Below, piece after piece: positions 30,780-41,900 of a stretch of 64,000 bases of DNA. Source of the stretch: Meandrina meandrites (lineage: Eukaryota > Cnidaria > Anthozoa > Scleractinia > Meandrinidae); contig OY855915.1 of NCBI GenBank assembly GCA_963693305.1, forward strand, positions 15,053,284 through 15,117,283, read 5' to 3'. The position numbers and the translations under genes are program-made. Below the pieces are notes generated by a model. It made no database searches, was not told where the DNA came from, and worked only from the letters and a program-made list of their open reading frames with translations. Positions within the stretch are counted from its first letter, which is position 1. Every line of letters starts with the position of its first letter.

Positions 30780-31370
30780 ATGGAGAGTTACAGAGAGATA
30801 TACCCTCAGTTGCCGACCGATAACGGTGATAACTTCAGATTAAAACAGTGTGCAGATTGGTTATCCCTTCTCGAGAAAGATCTACACGATTGTGAAAAAG
30901 TGTATAAAAAGTATAAGAGGGCAAGGAGTTATCTTTTCAATCTGTCTACAGGCAGTGGAACTCTGTCTGTCGCTCTCTGCGGAGGAGGGTTGGGAACGGG
31001 ACTTACCGGAGTCGGGCTTCCCGTATCGGTCGCATTAGGTGTGGTCGGAGGTGTCTGTGCCTTAACGAGCGTAGCGACAGCGAGTCTTGCAAAAGCTATA
31101 TCTAATAAGGTGAGTAAGCATGAAAAGACCGTCTCTATCTGTCAATCGAAGATAAACACGATAAAGGACGTCGTCTCTAAGGCGTTGACTGATAATAAGA
31201 TAAGCCATGAAGAGTTCGTTTTAATAAAATCCGAGTATGAGAAGTATTATGAGATGAAGAGATCGATCAGAGAAAAAAACAGAACACCGACGCTTCCGCA
31301 GGTGGATGTAAAAAAGATGGAGGAAGAGATTCGTGCAGAGATATTAAAAAAACTCGCCCAGTCAGAGTGA
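30780..31370 (+). CDS. Glycine-rich hydrophobic-core protein
   Basis: 196 residues, family unknown. Helical charged ends flank a long Gly/Val/Leu-rich hydrophobic region (about 57-106) that could form two membrane-spanning helices. The start abuts the previous stop (TAA then ATG, no spacer), so it may be translated from the same transcript. A strand of lysine/glutamate-rich helix forms the C-terminus (168-195). Confidence 0.6.
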   Translation: MESYREIYPQLPTDNGDNFRLKQCADWLSLLEKDLHDCEKVYKKYKRARSYLFNLSTGSGTLSVALCGGGLGTGLTGVGLPVSVALGVVGGVCALTSVATASLAKAISNKVSKHEKTVSICQSKINTIKDVVSKALTDNKISHEEFVLIKSEYEKYYEMKRSIREKNRTPTLPQVDVKKMEEEIRAEILKKLAQSE

Positions 31371-31467
31371 GCTGTAACTGCCTGATAGTCTTGTCGAGAG
31401 ATGAGTCATTTAGAGATCCTCCGTATAACCCTTACTTTGTTTAAAAAGATATGATCGATAAATAGAT

Positions 31468-33105
31468 ATGAGCAATCAAGACAGTAAGAAAGATGATGAT
31501 AAGAAAGATGATGATAAACCCGAACCTAAATCTCTGTGGAACAGATTTCTCGAACGGTATCCCCATGCCGACCTGTCTAAATTCCGACGAGTATTTGAAA
31601 GATACGATAGAGAGAATAAAGAAGAGCATGTCAAATTCGTTGGAAGGGACGGTTCAGAGTATGAAGTCTTCTATAAGAAAAGATTTGAGTACAGTCTGTA
31701 CTTTCCCGATGAGATGAAAAAAGCGTTGGGTCTTCCCGTGGATTTTCCTTTGGAGTTAACACTGAATCCTCATCCCTCATTACCGATTCCTGCGATCGAT
31801 TTCGGTGAGAGTCGACCGCTGAAGAGCCTCAATTTGAGAGAGAAGTTAAAGAGATTGAATATCTACGCAACACCAACAGATTATTTTTCCGTTCCCGTAA
31901 GAGATATATTTACGAATACAACGATTAAACACACCTCTTCAAAAGAGTCTCATGAATGGTTAAACGGACCGAATATGCGGTATTGGCCTCAGCAGCTTAA
32001 CTTCGCTGTCTGGTGTGCAACTACAGGTTGCGGGGTGAGCCTTCGTTCATTATTAGAGGAGAGGATGGGAGGAATAGATGTGACTGACCATGAACTCAAA
32101 CTTCCACCGCAGATACGAGCTATTCTCTGGTTTCACGTCTACTTTACGATCAGGAGAATCCTGTTTCAGATGGGGGGAATACAGAGTTCGATCGCTCTTC
32201 CCGGTGATCCCCCCTTTAATGAGAAGGATAACAGATACGACATTACTTCTTATAAGAGGATCTGCAAAGAGTTTAATATTCCGACCGATAGTGACTTTCG
32301 ATGTCATAAAGGAGAGAATCACGGGTTGGGATCTGTTTACATTTGGGTCTCTTACGTAGGACCGTCAAAGGCCGGCCATGAATCTTCCTATCCGGGATTT
32401 TTTAAATTCAGCGAAGAGGGAGGAGAGGGATCGAAAGGTAATCTTCTACAGTACATATTGAATGATACAGATAATGGTTATGAGTACTTTCTCACGAGGG
32501 TATCTAACGGATTGACTAAAGCTGGTCAGGCGAGACTCAATCAATCGATTGAAGCTTTAGTCTACTGCGTATTGGGTTCACAGGTGAACGTAAGAAGCAG
32601 CATTCTCGGAGAGACGGGAAGTGCGCAGGAGGTTCGACAAGAGTTTCTCGTGTTATTGGAGGATGCGATTAAACAGCCTGACATAAGCGAGAGTGTACAG
32701 AGATTTCAACTCGCTGTGCAGGAGGCGAAAGTCAAGCTCGATCTTGCAGTCTCTCCCGGTACGTGGTTAATGCCTTCGAGAATGGTGATCAATACGGAGA
32801 GCACAATAGGTTATAACAATAGACTGAAACGTGTCGAACCGACCATGAGATTGGGAGTCAATACAGATGTTAATTCGAAGAGCGTGCCGGTCGGTATAAA
32901 ACATAACCTCGGAAAGAGTAAGGTTTTATTACCTCACACTTCGGTAGTGAAAAAGAAGGTTGCAGAGAATAAGAGTAAACCTGTGGTTGAGGAGAAAGAG
33001 CCTCCTAAACCGCCGCCGGCTAAGCCCGACTCAACAAAACATGAGATTAATCTTGCGGCATTGACAATTATCGCTGGCGGATTAGCTTGGTATATGTTTC
33101 GATGA
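31468..33105 (+). CDS. Large tail-anchored protein, unknown family
   Basis: 545 residues. A DK-rich charged N-terminus (5-20) is followed by a module (about 22-85: LWNRFLERYP, then RVFERYDR, then FPDEMKKALGLP) shared with the 300-residue protein. A long globular region includes MRYWPQQLNFAVWCATTGCG and FHVYFTIRRILFQMGGIQSS. A proline/lysine-rich linker (about 485-520) and one C-terminal transmembrane segment (about 526-543) follow. It is the largest gene after the fibre. Similar proteins seem familiar to me from uncharacterised invertebrate sequences, but I cannot assign a function. A virion or membrane-associated structural role is inferred from context. Confidence 0.6.
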   Translation: MSNQDSKKDDDKKDDDKPEPKSLWNRFLERYPHADLSKFRRVFERYDRENKEEHVKFVGRDGSEYEVFYKKRFEYSLYFPDEMKKALGLPVDFPLELTLNPHPSLPIPAIDFGESRPLKSLNLREKLKRLNIYATPTDYFSVPVRDIFTNTTIKHTSSKESHEWLNGPNMRYWPQQLNFAVWCATTGCGVSLRSLLEERMGGIDVTDHELKLPPQIRAILWFHVYFTIRRILFQMGGIQSSIALPGDPPFNEKDNRYDITSYKRICKEFNIPTDSDFRCHKGENHGLGSVYIWVSYVGPSKAGHESSYPGFFKFSEEGGEGSKGNLLQYILNDTDNGYEYFLTRVSNGLTKAGQARLNQSIEALVYCVLGSQVNVRSSILGETGSAQEVRQEFLVLLEDAIKQPDISESVQRFQLAVQEAKVKLDLAVSPGTWLMPSRMVINTESTIGYNNRLKRVEPTMRLGVNTDVNSKSVPVGIKHNLGKSKVLLPHTSVVKKKVAENKSKPVVEEKEPPKPPPAKPDSTKHEINLAALTIIAGGLAWYMFR

Positions 33106-33213
33106 ATGAGATGAGAATTTTTTTATAGATCAAAGATGTGATAATTTCATGTTGACACTAATTTACATTAGTTTTCATAACGCGGCTCACGTTATGAATA
33201 TTTAATTAAAGAG
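33106..33213. other. Convergent AT-rich gap before right SAP gene
   Basis: This separates the stop codon of the 545-residue gene (+) from that of the SAP gene (-). It contains a short hairpin-forming pair (CATAACG / CGTTATG at about 33,176-33,196) and ACTAATTTACATTAGT. It may act as a bidirectional 3' end, but no proof is visible. Confidence 0.35.
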
Positions 33214-33855
33214 TCACTGCGTTGCGTTACACTCTTTACACTGTCGCTTCTGTCTACCGTGAGGACAGATTCCTTTTCCTCCACACTCTTTACAGTATTT
33301 TTTAAATCTTCCGTGAGTGCAGATTCCTTTTCCTCCACAGTCTTTACAATGATATTTTTGTCTACCGTGAGGGCAGATTCCTTTTCCTCCACAATCTTTA
33401 CACTGTCGCTTCTGTCTACCGTGAGGACAGACTCCTTTTCCTCCACACTCTTTACAAGTGTATTTTACTCTATTATGTGAGCAGATCTGTGATCCCTCAC
33501 ACTCTTTACAGTATTTTTTAAATCTTCCGTGAGTGCAGATCTGTGATCCCTCACACTCTTTACAATAATATTTATGTCTACCGTGATGGCATATGTCTTT
33601 TCCACCACAGTCTTTACACTGTCGATTCTGTCTACCGTGAGGGCATTTTAAATTTGTCTTTTTAATATGTTCTGCTGTTGCTGACGTAGTAGGAGGTGAA
33701 TTTATGTTTAACAGATCATAAACTATATCAGGCTGTGTATGATCACCCACCGGAGTTAACGCTTGAATCAGCTCCGCTTTACGCAATTTATAATAACCTT
33801 TGATGCCTCGCTCTTTGGCAAGGGCCTTCAGCTGTTTGACTTTAAGATTCTCCAT
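33214..33855 (-). CDS. SAP-domain protein with eight CHGR zinc repeats
   Basis: 213 residues, transcribed inward from the right terminal repeat. Residues 1-35 match the SAP fold, a helix-loop-helix that binds AT-rich or scaffold DNA (LKVKQLKALAKERGIKGYYK). From about 70 to the end are eight 18-residue repeats of C-x-H-[GN]-R-x4-C-x2-C, each with a Cys-His-Cys-Cys metal-ligand set. The first 139 codons lie inside the terminal repeat and the last 74 in unique sequence. A role in binding the termini, transcription or genome maintenance is inferred. A TTAAAGATTT motif precedes the start. It is the only full-length copy. Confidence 0.75.
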   Translation of the reverse strand: MENLKVKQLKALAKERGIKGYYKLRKAELIQALTPVGDHTQPDIVYDLLNINSPPTTSATAEHIKKTNLKCPHGRQNRQCKDCGGKDICHHGRHKYYCKECEGSQICTHGRFKKYCKECEGSQICSHNRVKYTCKECGGKGVCPHGRQKRQCKDCGGKGICPHGRQKYHCKDCGGKGICTHGRFKKYCKECGGKGICPHGRQKRQCKECNATQ

Positions 33856-33873
33856 TGATTATATTAATGATTA

Positions 33874-33883
33874 AAATCTTTAA
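33874..33883 (-). promoter_or_regulatory. TTAAAGATTT promoter-like motif (right SAP gene)
   Basis: Mirror of 23,251-23,260, 18 bases upstream of the SAP start codon on the minus strand. Confidence 0.55.
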
Positions 33884-33906
33884 GCCAGTTTTTCAAAAAA
33901 TAAAAT

Positions 33907-33969
33907 ATTCAGTTTTTCCAAAATATTTTGGAAAATAAAAAAATAAAAAATATTTTGGAAAAACTGAAT
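33907..33969. repeat. 63-bp palindrome inside right terminal repeat
   Basis: Mirror of 23,165-23,227. Confidence 0.85.
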
Positions 33970-34003
33970 TGTCTTGAGTGCGGCCTTTCATACCTTCTCA
34001 TAC

Positions 34004-35915
34004 CAACATATACAGCGTCCTTGTGCAGTATTTGTTTATAAGTCCTCGCAAGCTCCGTGCGTGGAAATACTAACATCCAAGCTATTGCAGTGGACAGGGA
34101 AGAAATCAAACTGGAGAGACAACCTTGCTAAGAAACCGTCAATCTCTCGAAGCTCTTCTCCGCGCTGCTATGTTCAGTAAGTGTTCCGGACTTAAATTAT
34201 GAGAAAACCGAATGCATGTTTTTAGGTAATCAAGTGTTCACAGCAACCAATGTCATTTCCTCCAAATATTGTAAAGAATGGTTTCGTTGTTTGCGAAGAG
34301 AACACAATATAGCGATATGGAATAATAAGTTGTATACAAGTCAAGTCTGTTTTTTACGGGACATCATTTTCAGAAAAGAATAATTACACTTGGAGATCTC
34401 ACGACCGAACAAAATGGGGTGGTCACCGGTTTAAATTATGACAATTCCAAGATCAGGGCCTAGCCAGACTTCAGAACAAGACGAGGCAAGTTCCGAGCGC
34501 TGAAGATGCGATCCGCTAGGGGGAGGTCTGGGGGCATGCCCGCCCAGATTATTTTGAAATCTGGAGGTTCAGAAATGCTCTTTCAAGCATTTTCCATCGC
34601 ATTTTCCCCACTTTTTCTGGGGATTATTTTCTCAATTAAACGTTTATTAAAAAAGGCCAGAATCAAGACGAGGCAAGCGCCAAAAAATTGCCGTGCCGTG
34701 CCAAATTTTTAGCGCTAATTGTTTATTAGTCTAATTTCCAGAGGTGAATATAAGAATGGGACATTCTCATTGGTCGAGAAGCTCTAGTTTATGACGAAGG
34801 TGAATGTAGCATTTCGAGGCTTGGCTACTAAGCCACGCCACCTGCCATCCAGGCAAGTAAACATGGTCAGCATTTGCTGAATAAAATTTTCGATAGAAAT
34901 CACTCCAAGTCCGGAGTATTCAAAACAGTTGGAATTGTAATAATTGACTACCAAGGCTTTTGGACCGAAAATATTTTCATAAGATGGTTCTTAAGGCATT
35001 AGAATTGATGGTAAACACGGTGGTTTTGTAGATCGCACGCATGAGAACCTCTCTTCAGACCAGAGCTACTTCAAGAGGATTTACACACTTGCTCACAAGT
35101 TGCCAACGAGGAGGGAACTGCTTGTCAAAAATGGCACACATCGAAACACTCCAAAGAAAACCATATGATTTAATGAAAATACTTTATAAAAGTTTGATAC
35201 ACTCCATTTAAAAACGTACATTTAATTATATTAATCCGTTTTCACACTTGATATCATTAATTTGCAAAAATATACATTGAAATTACTCAAGTTTCCCTTC
35301 AGCCTGAGGAAAACAGCTTGTGCTTTGAATAGAAAGTGAGGTACTGATCGTCTGTCTCCAGAATGGATATTGTTTACGGTTCACGTGGAAAACTGGATTA
35401 TATTCAAGGTTATATACATGAAACAATGTTTAGAATAGAGTTTGTTCATGTCATAAAAAGGTTTCATTATATAAAATATTTTTTCGATGACAATTACAAT
35501 TTGTATTAAAAATAGCACTTTTAACAACGTTAAAGTATATATACATTTACAAGCGAAAGTTTTGATACAAATAATATAATATATTCTGTAAGAAGGCTAT
35601 AGAAATTGAAATATATCACGAGTTACTCTAGAATGTTAATATAACAGTGACATTAAAATTATGTTAGTGTTCATTTTTTACACCAACACGACCACTCGAT
35701 TGAACATGAATGGTGTATGCCAAGGCAGTATTTTACTTCGTATTTTTTGATGTTACAATTACAACAGGACATCTTAATGTTGTAATTGTAAAAGCAATAA
35801 GCAGTCGTTTGTGTAGATAACGCTGATGTGACGTGCCAGGGCTGCGGATTGATCCTGTCAGTGAGTTTGGCTCCGCAAAACAGCTCTCACACTATTGCCA
35901 TTGACCTTGACATTC
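34004..35915. other. Intergenic DNA and presumed 3' end of the phosphatase gene
   Basis: No gene is recognisable. About 34,505-34,640 holds a GGGGGCATGC-containing degraded repeat related to 10,310-10,380. The AT-rich stretch from about 35,150 to 35,915 lies directly downstream of the phosphatase stop codon (minus strand) and is a plausible 3' untranslated region. Confidence 0.4.
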
Positions 35916-38900
35916 TCATATCAGTCTGCTATTTTTGAGGAAGTGTATAAGGGTGGTGTATACAAAGCGATACTGACCGAAGTTCGCTACTAACAGCATT
36001 CTCTGGCATCGGAGGTGAATCAGTGACTTGAGGATATTTACTCGCTGTGAGGTAAAACGAAATAAAAAGAAGTTTAAAGGCACTCTGCAGGCAGCACGCA
36101 TATGTGGATATAAGCCTTTTCTTCCATCAAACATCAGAGGCAAGTTCCGAGACTATCACTTAGATATAAAAGCCCATACTACTGTACAGCTTGGTTTGTA
36201 TGTTATGCTCAGAGTTCGTTTGACGACTTCACAACTTGATATGTGTCTTACGAAAAGAAACTGTTAGTTCCAAAATAAATTCAGGGCTCCTTTCCGGAAT
36301 TTTACAGCGTTCATAGTAGAATAACACGGCTGATGTCAACCAAACTATGAGTTGCTATGTTACCTGGTTACTCTGCAAACAGGCGACCATAAGGTCAGTA
36401 AGTATAATGACCCCAGTCCTCCCCACACCGGCCGTGCAATGAACTATCACCGGTTGGACCTCTAGCGCATGACCCTGGCTAATGCTGACCTGTTGCCTCG
36501 CAGACTCCAACTCATCCAGGAATTCTGTTTAACAAGAAGCATCGATCACAAGTTCAAGGGGAACTTTTGCGCACAAGTATACCCCACGCCCGGCACAGAC
36601 AGTCCACACAGTTATGGTGGCAAAAGAACAGCGCATACATCTTCAGTCTGAAGCGTAACGTAACCTTTTAGCGCGATATACAACATTAACATTCCCTACA
36701 AAAATGTTAGTATTAATAATAAATAAGGTCGATTTTCATTTTTTATTTAATAGATTTAATAGGCTGTTCTTGTCTTTTAAACAATTCCTTTGTAGAACAT
36801 TGACTATAATATAGGCCTAAAACACCAACACAAAAGTGAGCAAAACAATCACAAAGGCAACAACTACGACAACAGCCACATCACAAACATCCTTCACAAA
36901 ACAAGAAGCACCCACAAAACAACGTCCACAAGCTAATCTCCTGCCTAAAGTGCTCTACCAACAAAAATAGCGAAAGAATTGTCCAAGATTGTTGACAAAG
37001 TGAACTACAAGATGTGAACTTACCAAGAAAGTTTTTAGGATCCTGTGGTACTCCGTGATCAGGCCAATCCGTGAAGTGCAAATGACAAATGATTCTTCTC
37101 TGCTTTGTAGAAGTATGTTTCAAGGACAGTTTGCGCACCTTATAAGATGACGTATTTTGGACGGATACTGTTTCCACATCAAATGAATCAAAAGTCTTTC
37201 TGCTCCCATACAAATCATCTGGCCAGTAAGGATAGCAGGCGCTCTTGCTGTTAATCTGTGCGGAAACAATAGCAAATACACATCAATAACAACTATTAAA
37301 CATTGGTGATACTTTGGTTGCTGTTTTACCTTACAGTACGAGAAAAAGAAACAGATGAACTGTCTTGACCTAATCGGAACCATATCAAGAATGAACCTTT
37401 TGCACAACACGGACAAAATCTGCCATTCTGGCTGGCAAGCTACGCAATGGTTTGACTGGTTGTTCTCTTTGCTTTGTACGCATGGCGGAGTTTCCACAAT
37501 TTGTCGGCTCTTTCTTGAGAAGATCAGGTGTTAACCGTACCCAAATTGGGCCAAAAATACGCCAAAAACGAGGGCGAGGGCGAGGTTCGAGGTGCCTGGA
37601 ACCTTAAGACATAACGAACGACCACTGCGCGCGACTACGCGAGGGATTTGTAAATATCTGGTATGTCAATATGTTCGTTTCCCGCGTTGCTATCTCTCTG
37701 GGAATACCAGGCCTCGAGAAAAAAATCGCTCGCGTAGTCGCGCGTAGTGGTCGTTCGTTATGTCTTTGCTTGCGCAGCACGCGCAGAATTGTGAACCGTT
37801 AGAAAAGCCGTCACTCAGTTGGCTTTTTAAAAACAAAACCGATGAAGGCCTAAGTTTTTTGGTCGAAACGTCTTGAAAGTTTCATTAACGTTGTTTCGAA
37901 CGTTAGAACAAGTCATTGTCAAGCACAATAATTTACATTGTAATGTCTATCCCTGACTGCAATTTTAGTATTTTCAGTTTAAGTAGTGTTGTAACAATGT
38001 TGTTAAATTTGTGTCTGTTAATGTTAAGCAATTTTAAAAAAAGAAATCTGAATAAATGGCACGAGGCGCCATGGATATATGTTTGCGATTGCTAAAAGAA
38101 AGCAACTAAAGTAGGTTCACGCTGAAACTGCAGTCAGGAATTTGTGTTATAAAGTAGGTTCGATAGCTACAGTGTCAGGAATCGAGTGTATTGACCATAT
38201 CCCAGATTACCTTTCGGGATTGTCGCGTGCACCTTTTTCCAACAACCTTTCTATATTTACGATTTTCGTTAAATCGGTCTAACTTTGCATGAATCAATGT
38301 TTTTGTCTCTCCAAAACCTCCGACAGCGGCAGCGACTTTCCTGTCAATTATTTCAACTTTTTGCAATCAATTTCAACTTTCTGCTCTGTTTGGGATTAAT
38401 TGACTTGCTCTCAGCCAATGAGCATGCTGAAATTTCTGCATGTATATTATGACGCCAGAAATCAGAACAGAAGACAAGGCTTCTGATTGGCTAATTCCGA
38501 ATTTGGGTAAGGTAAAATCCCATATAAAAGTAAAAAAGTAAAGTCTGCGTCGAGCCTACACGAGTAAATTTTTCAAAGGCTAACAAAATTGCACGAGCCC
38601 GTAGAGCGAGTGCAATTTGCAGTCTTTGAAAAGTTTACAAGTGCTTATTTATTCCAAATTGCACTCAAAATCATGTGATTACTTGTTAATAATATACAAG
38701 GAACCATTTCTGTCACGCTTTGTGTAAATTTGACGTGTGAATTCATGCGTAAATACTAAATTCATGCACTCTCTGCAAGTGCTGCATGAAAAGTTTTTAC
38801 TTCAGAATAGTCTTCTCGTCGTTAAATTTGAAGAACTTGAATAGCACCTTTGGCGCCTGTTGTTATTGAGCGAGCTTTTATAACAGCTGCAAAAATTTAG

Positions 38901-41900
38901 CTAAGCTTACCTAATTTTAAGCAAAGGAAATAGAGACGTCTGCACGCAGGCTACTAATTTCTAAGCTTTCTCTCTTGAAAAAATAGAATGCTTGCTCCTT
39001 TCATCTTTAAAGCTAAGAAGTAGCCGGTTCCTAGGCAGTTAGTATTTCTTCTCGTTTTTCAGAGTATATGTTTCGGCGAGGATTGTGCTACTGGTTTTAA
39101 ATTGGCGGTCCAGTTTGATGCTGTGCGCAGTTAGATAGTTTATTTTTAAATTAGATGTAATTCTTATTTATCTAATTAATTTTTTGTTCTGTATATATAT
39201 TTGTTCTTTTTTCTCGGCATATTAGCATATGTTTGCTAGGGGCCTAGTCAGCTCCGTCAGCTCCGAGGTAAAATAAATTTTATTGATTGATTTCAAGTTT
39301 ATGTTTTGTCCTCATTGCTTTTGTGATTATTACACGTCTTTCACACCTCTCGACAATTGGTAATTTTATGTTTTTTGCTTTTTTACTTTGCCTTATTTTC
39401 ATTCAAATTGTCTCACTTTTGTCCGCCATTTTGTTTGTCCGAGATGGATTTTGCATGAAGCTGCCGTAAATGTCAATCATTTTCAATTTCACCATTTTGC
39501 ACTGCTAATTTCACGTTTTGCACTGCCAATTTCACTTTCTGCACTGCCAATTTCACTTTTTGCACTGGTTTTGGATTAATTGGCGTGTTCTAAGCCAATC
39601 AGAATGAAGGTATTAGCTAAAGAAACAGAGCGTGTTTTACCTTGTCATCTGTTGCAGCAACTATAACTTTAACATTCTGTTCCCAGACCATCTGCCAGAA
39701 ATCGGCGACTGTGTTCTCCATGGGGCCCTGGGCCGCAATGTAATGGTATGTTCGCGTGCCAACGTCCAACTGCAGTAAACCACAATGCGTTGAGGCAATT
39801 CAATGCAAGATACACAGGAATGAAACATCTTACTAACGTAAGACCTAGTACAGGGGTCATATTAGAACGGCTCCAATAACCCCTTCATCAGTGTTTGCAG
39901 GTGTTCAATTCAATTGTGACTGTCGATAAATTAACTAGAATGCATGAATTTAGATTGCCCCATAAGAAGCACTAAATATATGTCTGAATCACTCAGGTGC
40001 GTTGTAGTCCTGATGAAAGTCAGAGCTTGTTAACTCAGTGGGCGGCGAGGGCCTGGGCCTGGGCCCCGCCGGCCAGTTCATAATCTACTCGGGGTTGTTT
40101 AGTTTTTTGTGTCGGTAAATCGATCCAGACGCACTCGGCCGACTAATTGGCCAAACTTCAGAATCGCGCAACCTTTGATGTTTACTCGCGAGGAGCTATT
40201 AAATCATTTAAAGTGGCCGAGAACTGGGCCCCATACTGTAGTCAGCAATTGATTTTTCAATTCAAGTGAAACAGGATTTCATTCATTAAAGAAAAATGTT
40301 TTCACCATTCATGAACAAGAAAAACAACACAGAAATTTGCATACATTCAAACTTGCAAAAAAGGGATTGAAACTCGCTTTCATTGGCTAGTTATTGAATT
40401 CTGATCTGATTGTTATTTCCATGTATTGACTATTTGAAAGCCGTTCTCTCATTTATGAAAAACAAAGCGCTTTTTCATTCAACTATCGAGGTGAAAATAT
40501 TGAATTACATTCTGCACGAAAGTTTTCTTTGCTCTTTTATTTTGTGATGAAAAGTTTGAGGAAATTGGCAGAACTGAAATCTTTGTCGAGCAGTATTGCA
40601 TAAAATGCAGTGGATACGAAAGATTCCTAAAGCAAATGAGGTTAATTGTTTTCATTGCGACATAGATCTCGTGAAGTTGGCAAGATTGCATAATTGAGTT
40701 AATTCTCATAAGTTTGCTGTATGCAAATATCATAACAGGCCACAAGGAAATTGTTGTTGCTATGTCTTAACCTGTGTCATGTCTAGAGAATGAGGCATGT
40801 TGGTATGTTTGCAGTTCCTGTGTCATGTCTAAAGAACAAGGCATTCATGTATGTATGAATTTTACAGTTGTTAATAATGAAATGTGTCAAATCTGTGAGC
40901 ATTACATGAGTTGAGTTCAAGGATATAACTTTGCTGGCTTGATGAATTTGAAGAAATTTCGTCACATTCGTCATTTTCGCCAATTTCGTCAAATATGTCA
41001 GCAGTGCACGAGTTGAGTTCAAAGACATAACTTTGCTGGATTGACGAATTTGACGAAATTTCGTCACATTCGTCATTTTCGCCAATTTCGTCAAATATGT
41101 CAGCAGTGCATGAGTTGAGTTCAAAGACATAACTTTGCTGGCTTGACGAATTTGACGAAATTTCGTCACATTCGTCATTTTCGCCAATTTCATGAATTTC
41201 GTCAAATATGTCAGCAGTGCATGAGTTGAGTTCAAAGACATAACTTTGCTGGCTTGACGAATTTGACGAAATTTCGTCACATTCGTCATTTTCGCCAATT
41301 TCGTCAAATATGTCGGCAGTGCATGAGTTGAGTTCAAAGACATAACTTTGCTGGCTTGAGGAATTTGACGAAATTTCGTCACATTCGTCATTTTCGCCAA
41401 TTTCGTCAAATATGTCAGCAGTGAGTTGAGTTCCAAGACATAACTTTGCTGGCTTGACGAATTTGACGAAATTTCGTCACATTCGTCATTTTCGCCAATT
41501 TCGTCAAATACGTCGGCAGTGCATGAGTTGAGTTCAAAGACATAACTTTGCTGGCTTGAGGAATTTGACGAAATTTCGTCACATTCGTCATTTTCGCCAA
41601 TTTCGTCAAATATGTCAGCAGTGCATGAGTTGAGTTCCAAGACATAACTTTGCTGGCTTGAGGAATTTGACGAAATTTCGTCACATTCGTCATTTTCGCC
41701 AATTTCGTCAAATATGTCAGCAGTGCATGAGTTGAGTTCCAAGACATAACTTTGCTGGCTTGAGGAATTTGACGAAATTTCGTCACATTCGTCATTTTCT
41801 CCAATTTCGTCAATTTTGTGAAATCGGTCAGCAGTCACATTAGTCAATGTCATCAATTTACATCACTTTGCTGGCTTGACGAAATTTCGTCATTTTCGTC

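Larger units (their letters stand above)
23136..33998. mobile_element. Endogenous polinton-like virus element, 10.86 kb, integrase-truncated
   Basis: The element begins AG and ends CT, like Polintons. It is bounded by 561-bp inverted terminal repeats and a CATAC target duplication. It contains a one-direction block of tightly packed intronless genes: capsid protein, packaging ATPase, a nuclease-like protein, a fibre-like protein and several small membrane proteins. An inward-reading SAP/zinc-repeat gene starts in each terminus. It shows no DNA polymerase B, no adenoviral-type protease and no complete integrase. The first 53 codons of an integrase remain beside the left repeat. All main ORFs are open and the repeats differ at only two positions, so insertion was recent. 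Adintovirus, Polinton or polinton-like virus affiliation is inferred from gene content. Confidence 0.88.
33438..33998. repeat. Right inverted terminal repeat (561 bp)
   Basis: Mirror of 23,136-23,696 with two substitutions. The inner boundary lies within the SAP gene. Immediately outside is the CATAC duplication (33,999-34,003). Confidence 0.95.

Noticed and set aside
23136..33998. Contaminating virus or bacterial contig fused by assembly
   Set aside because: Symmetric termini and a 5-bp duplication of host sequence at both edges fit true integration. No bacterial operon features are seen.
23136..33998. Search for protein-primed DNA polymerase, adenain-like protease or helicase in the viral element
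   Set aside because: No ORF has polymerase (YxDTD-type), cysteine-protease or helicase motifs. Space is filled by the genes listed.
40783..41856. 357-codon and 132-codon minus-strand ORFs
   Set aside because: They are translations of the 102-bp minisatellite in two frames. The period divisible by three explains the openness, and no domain is visible.
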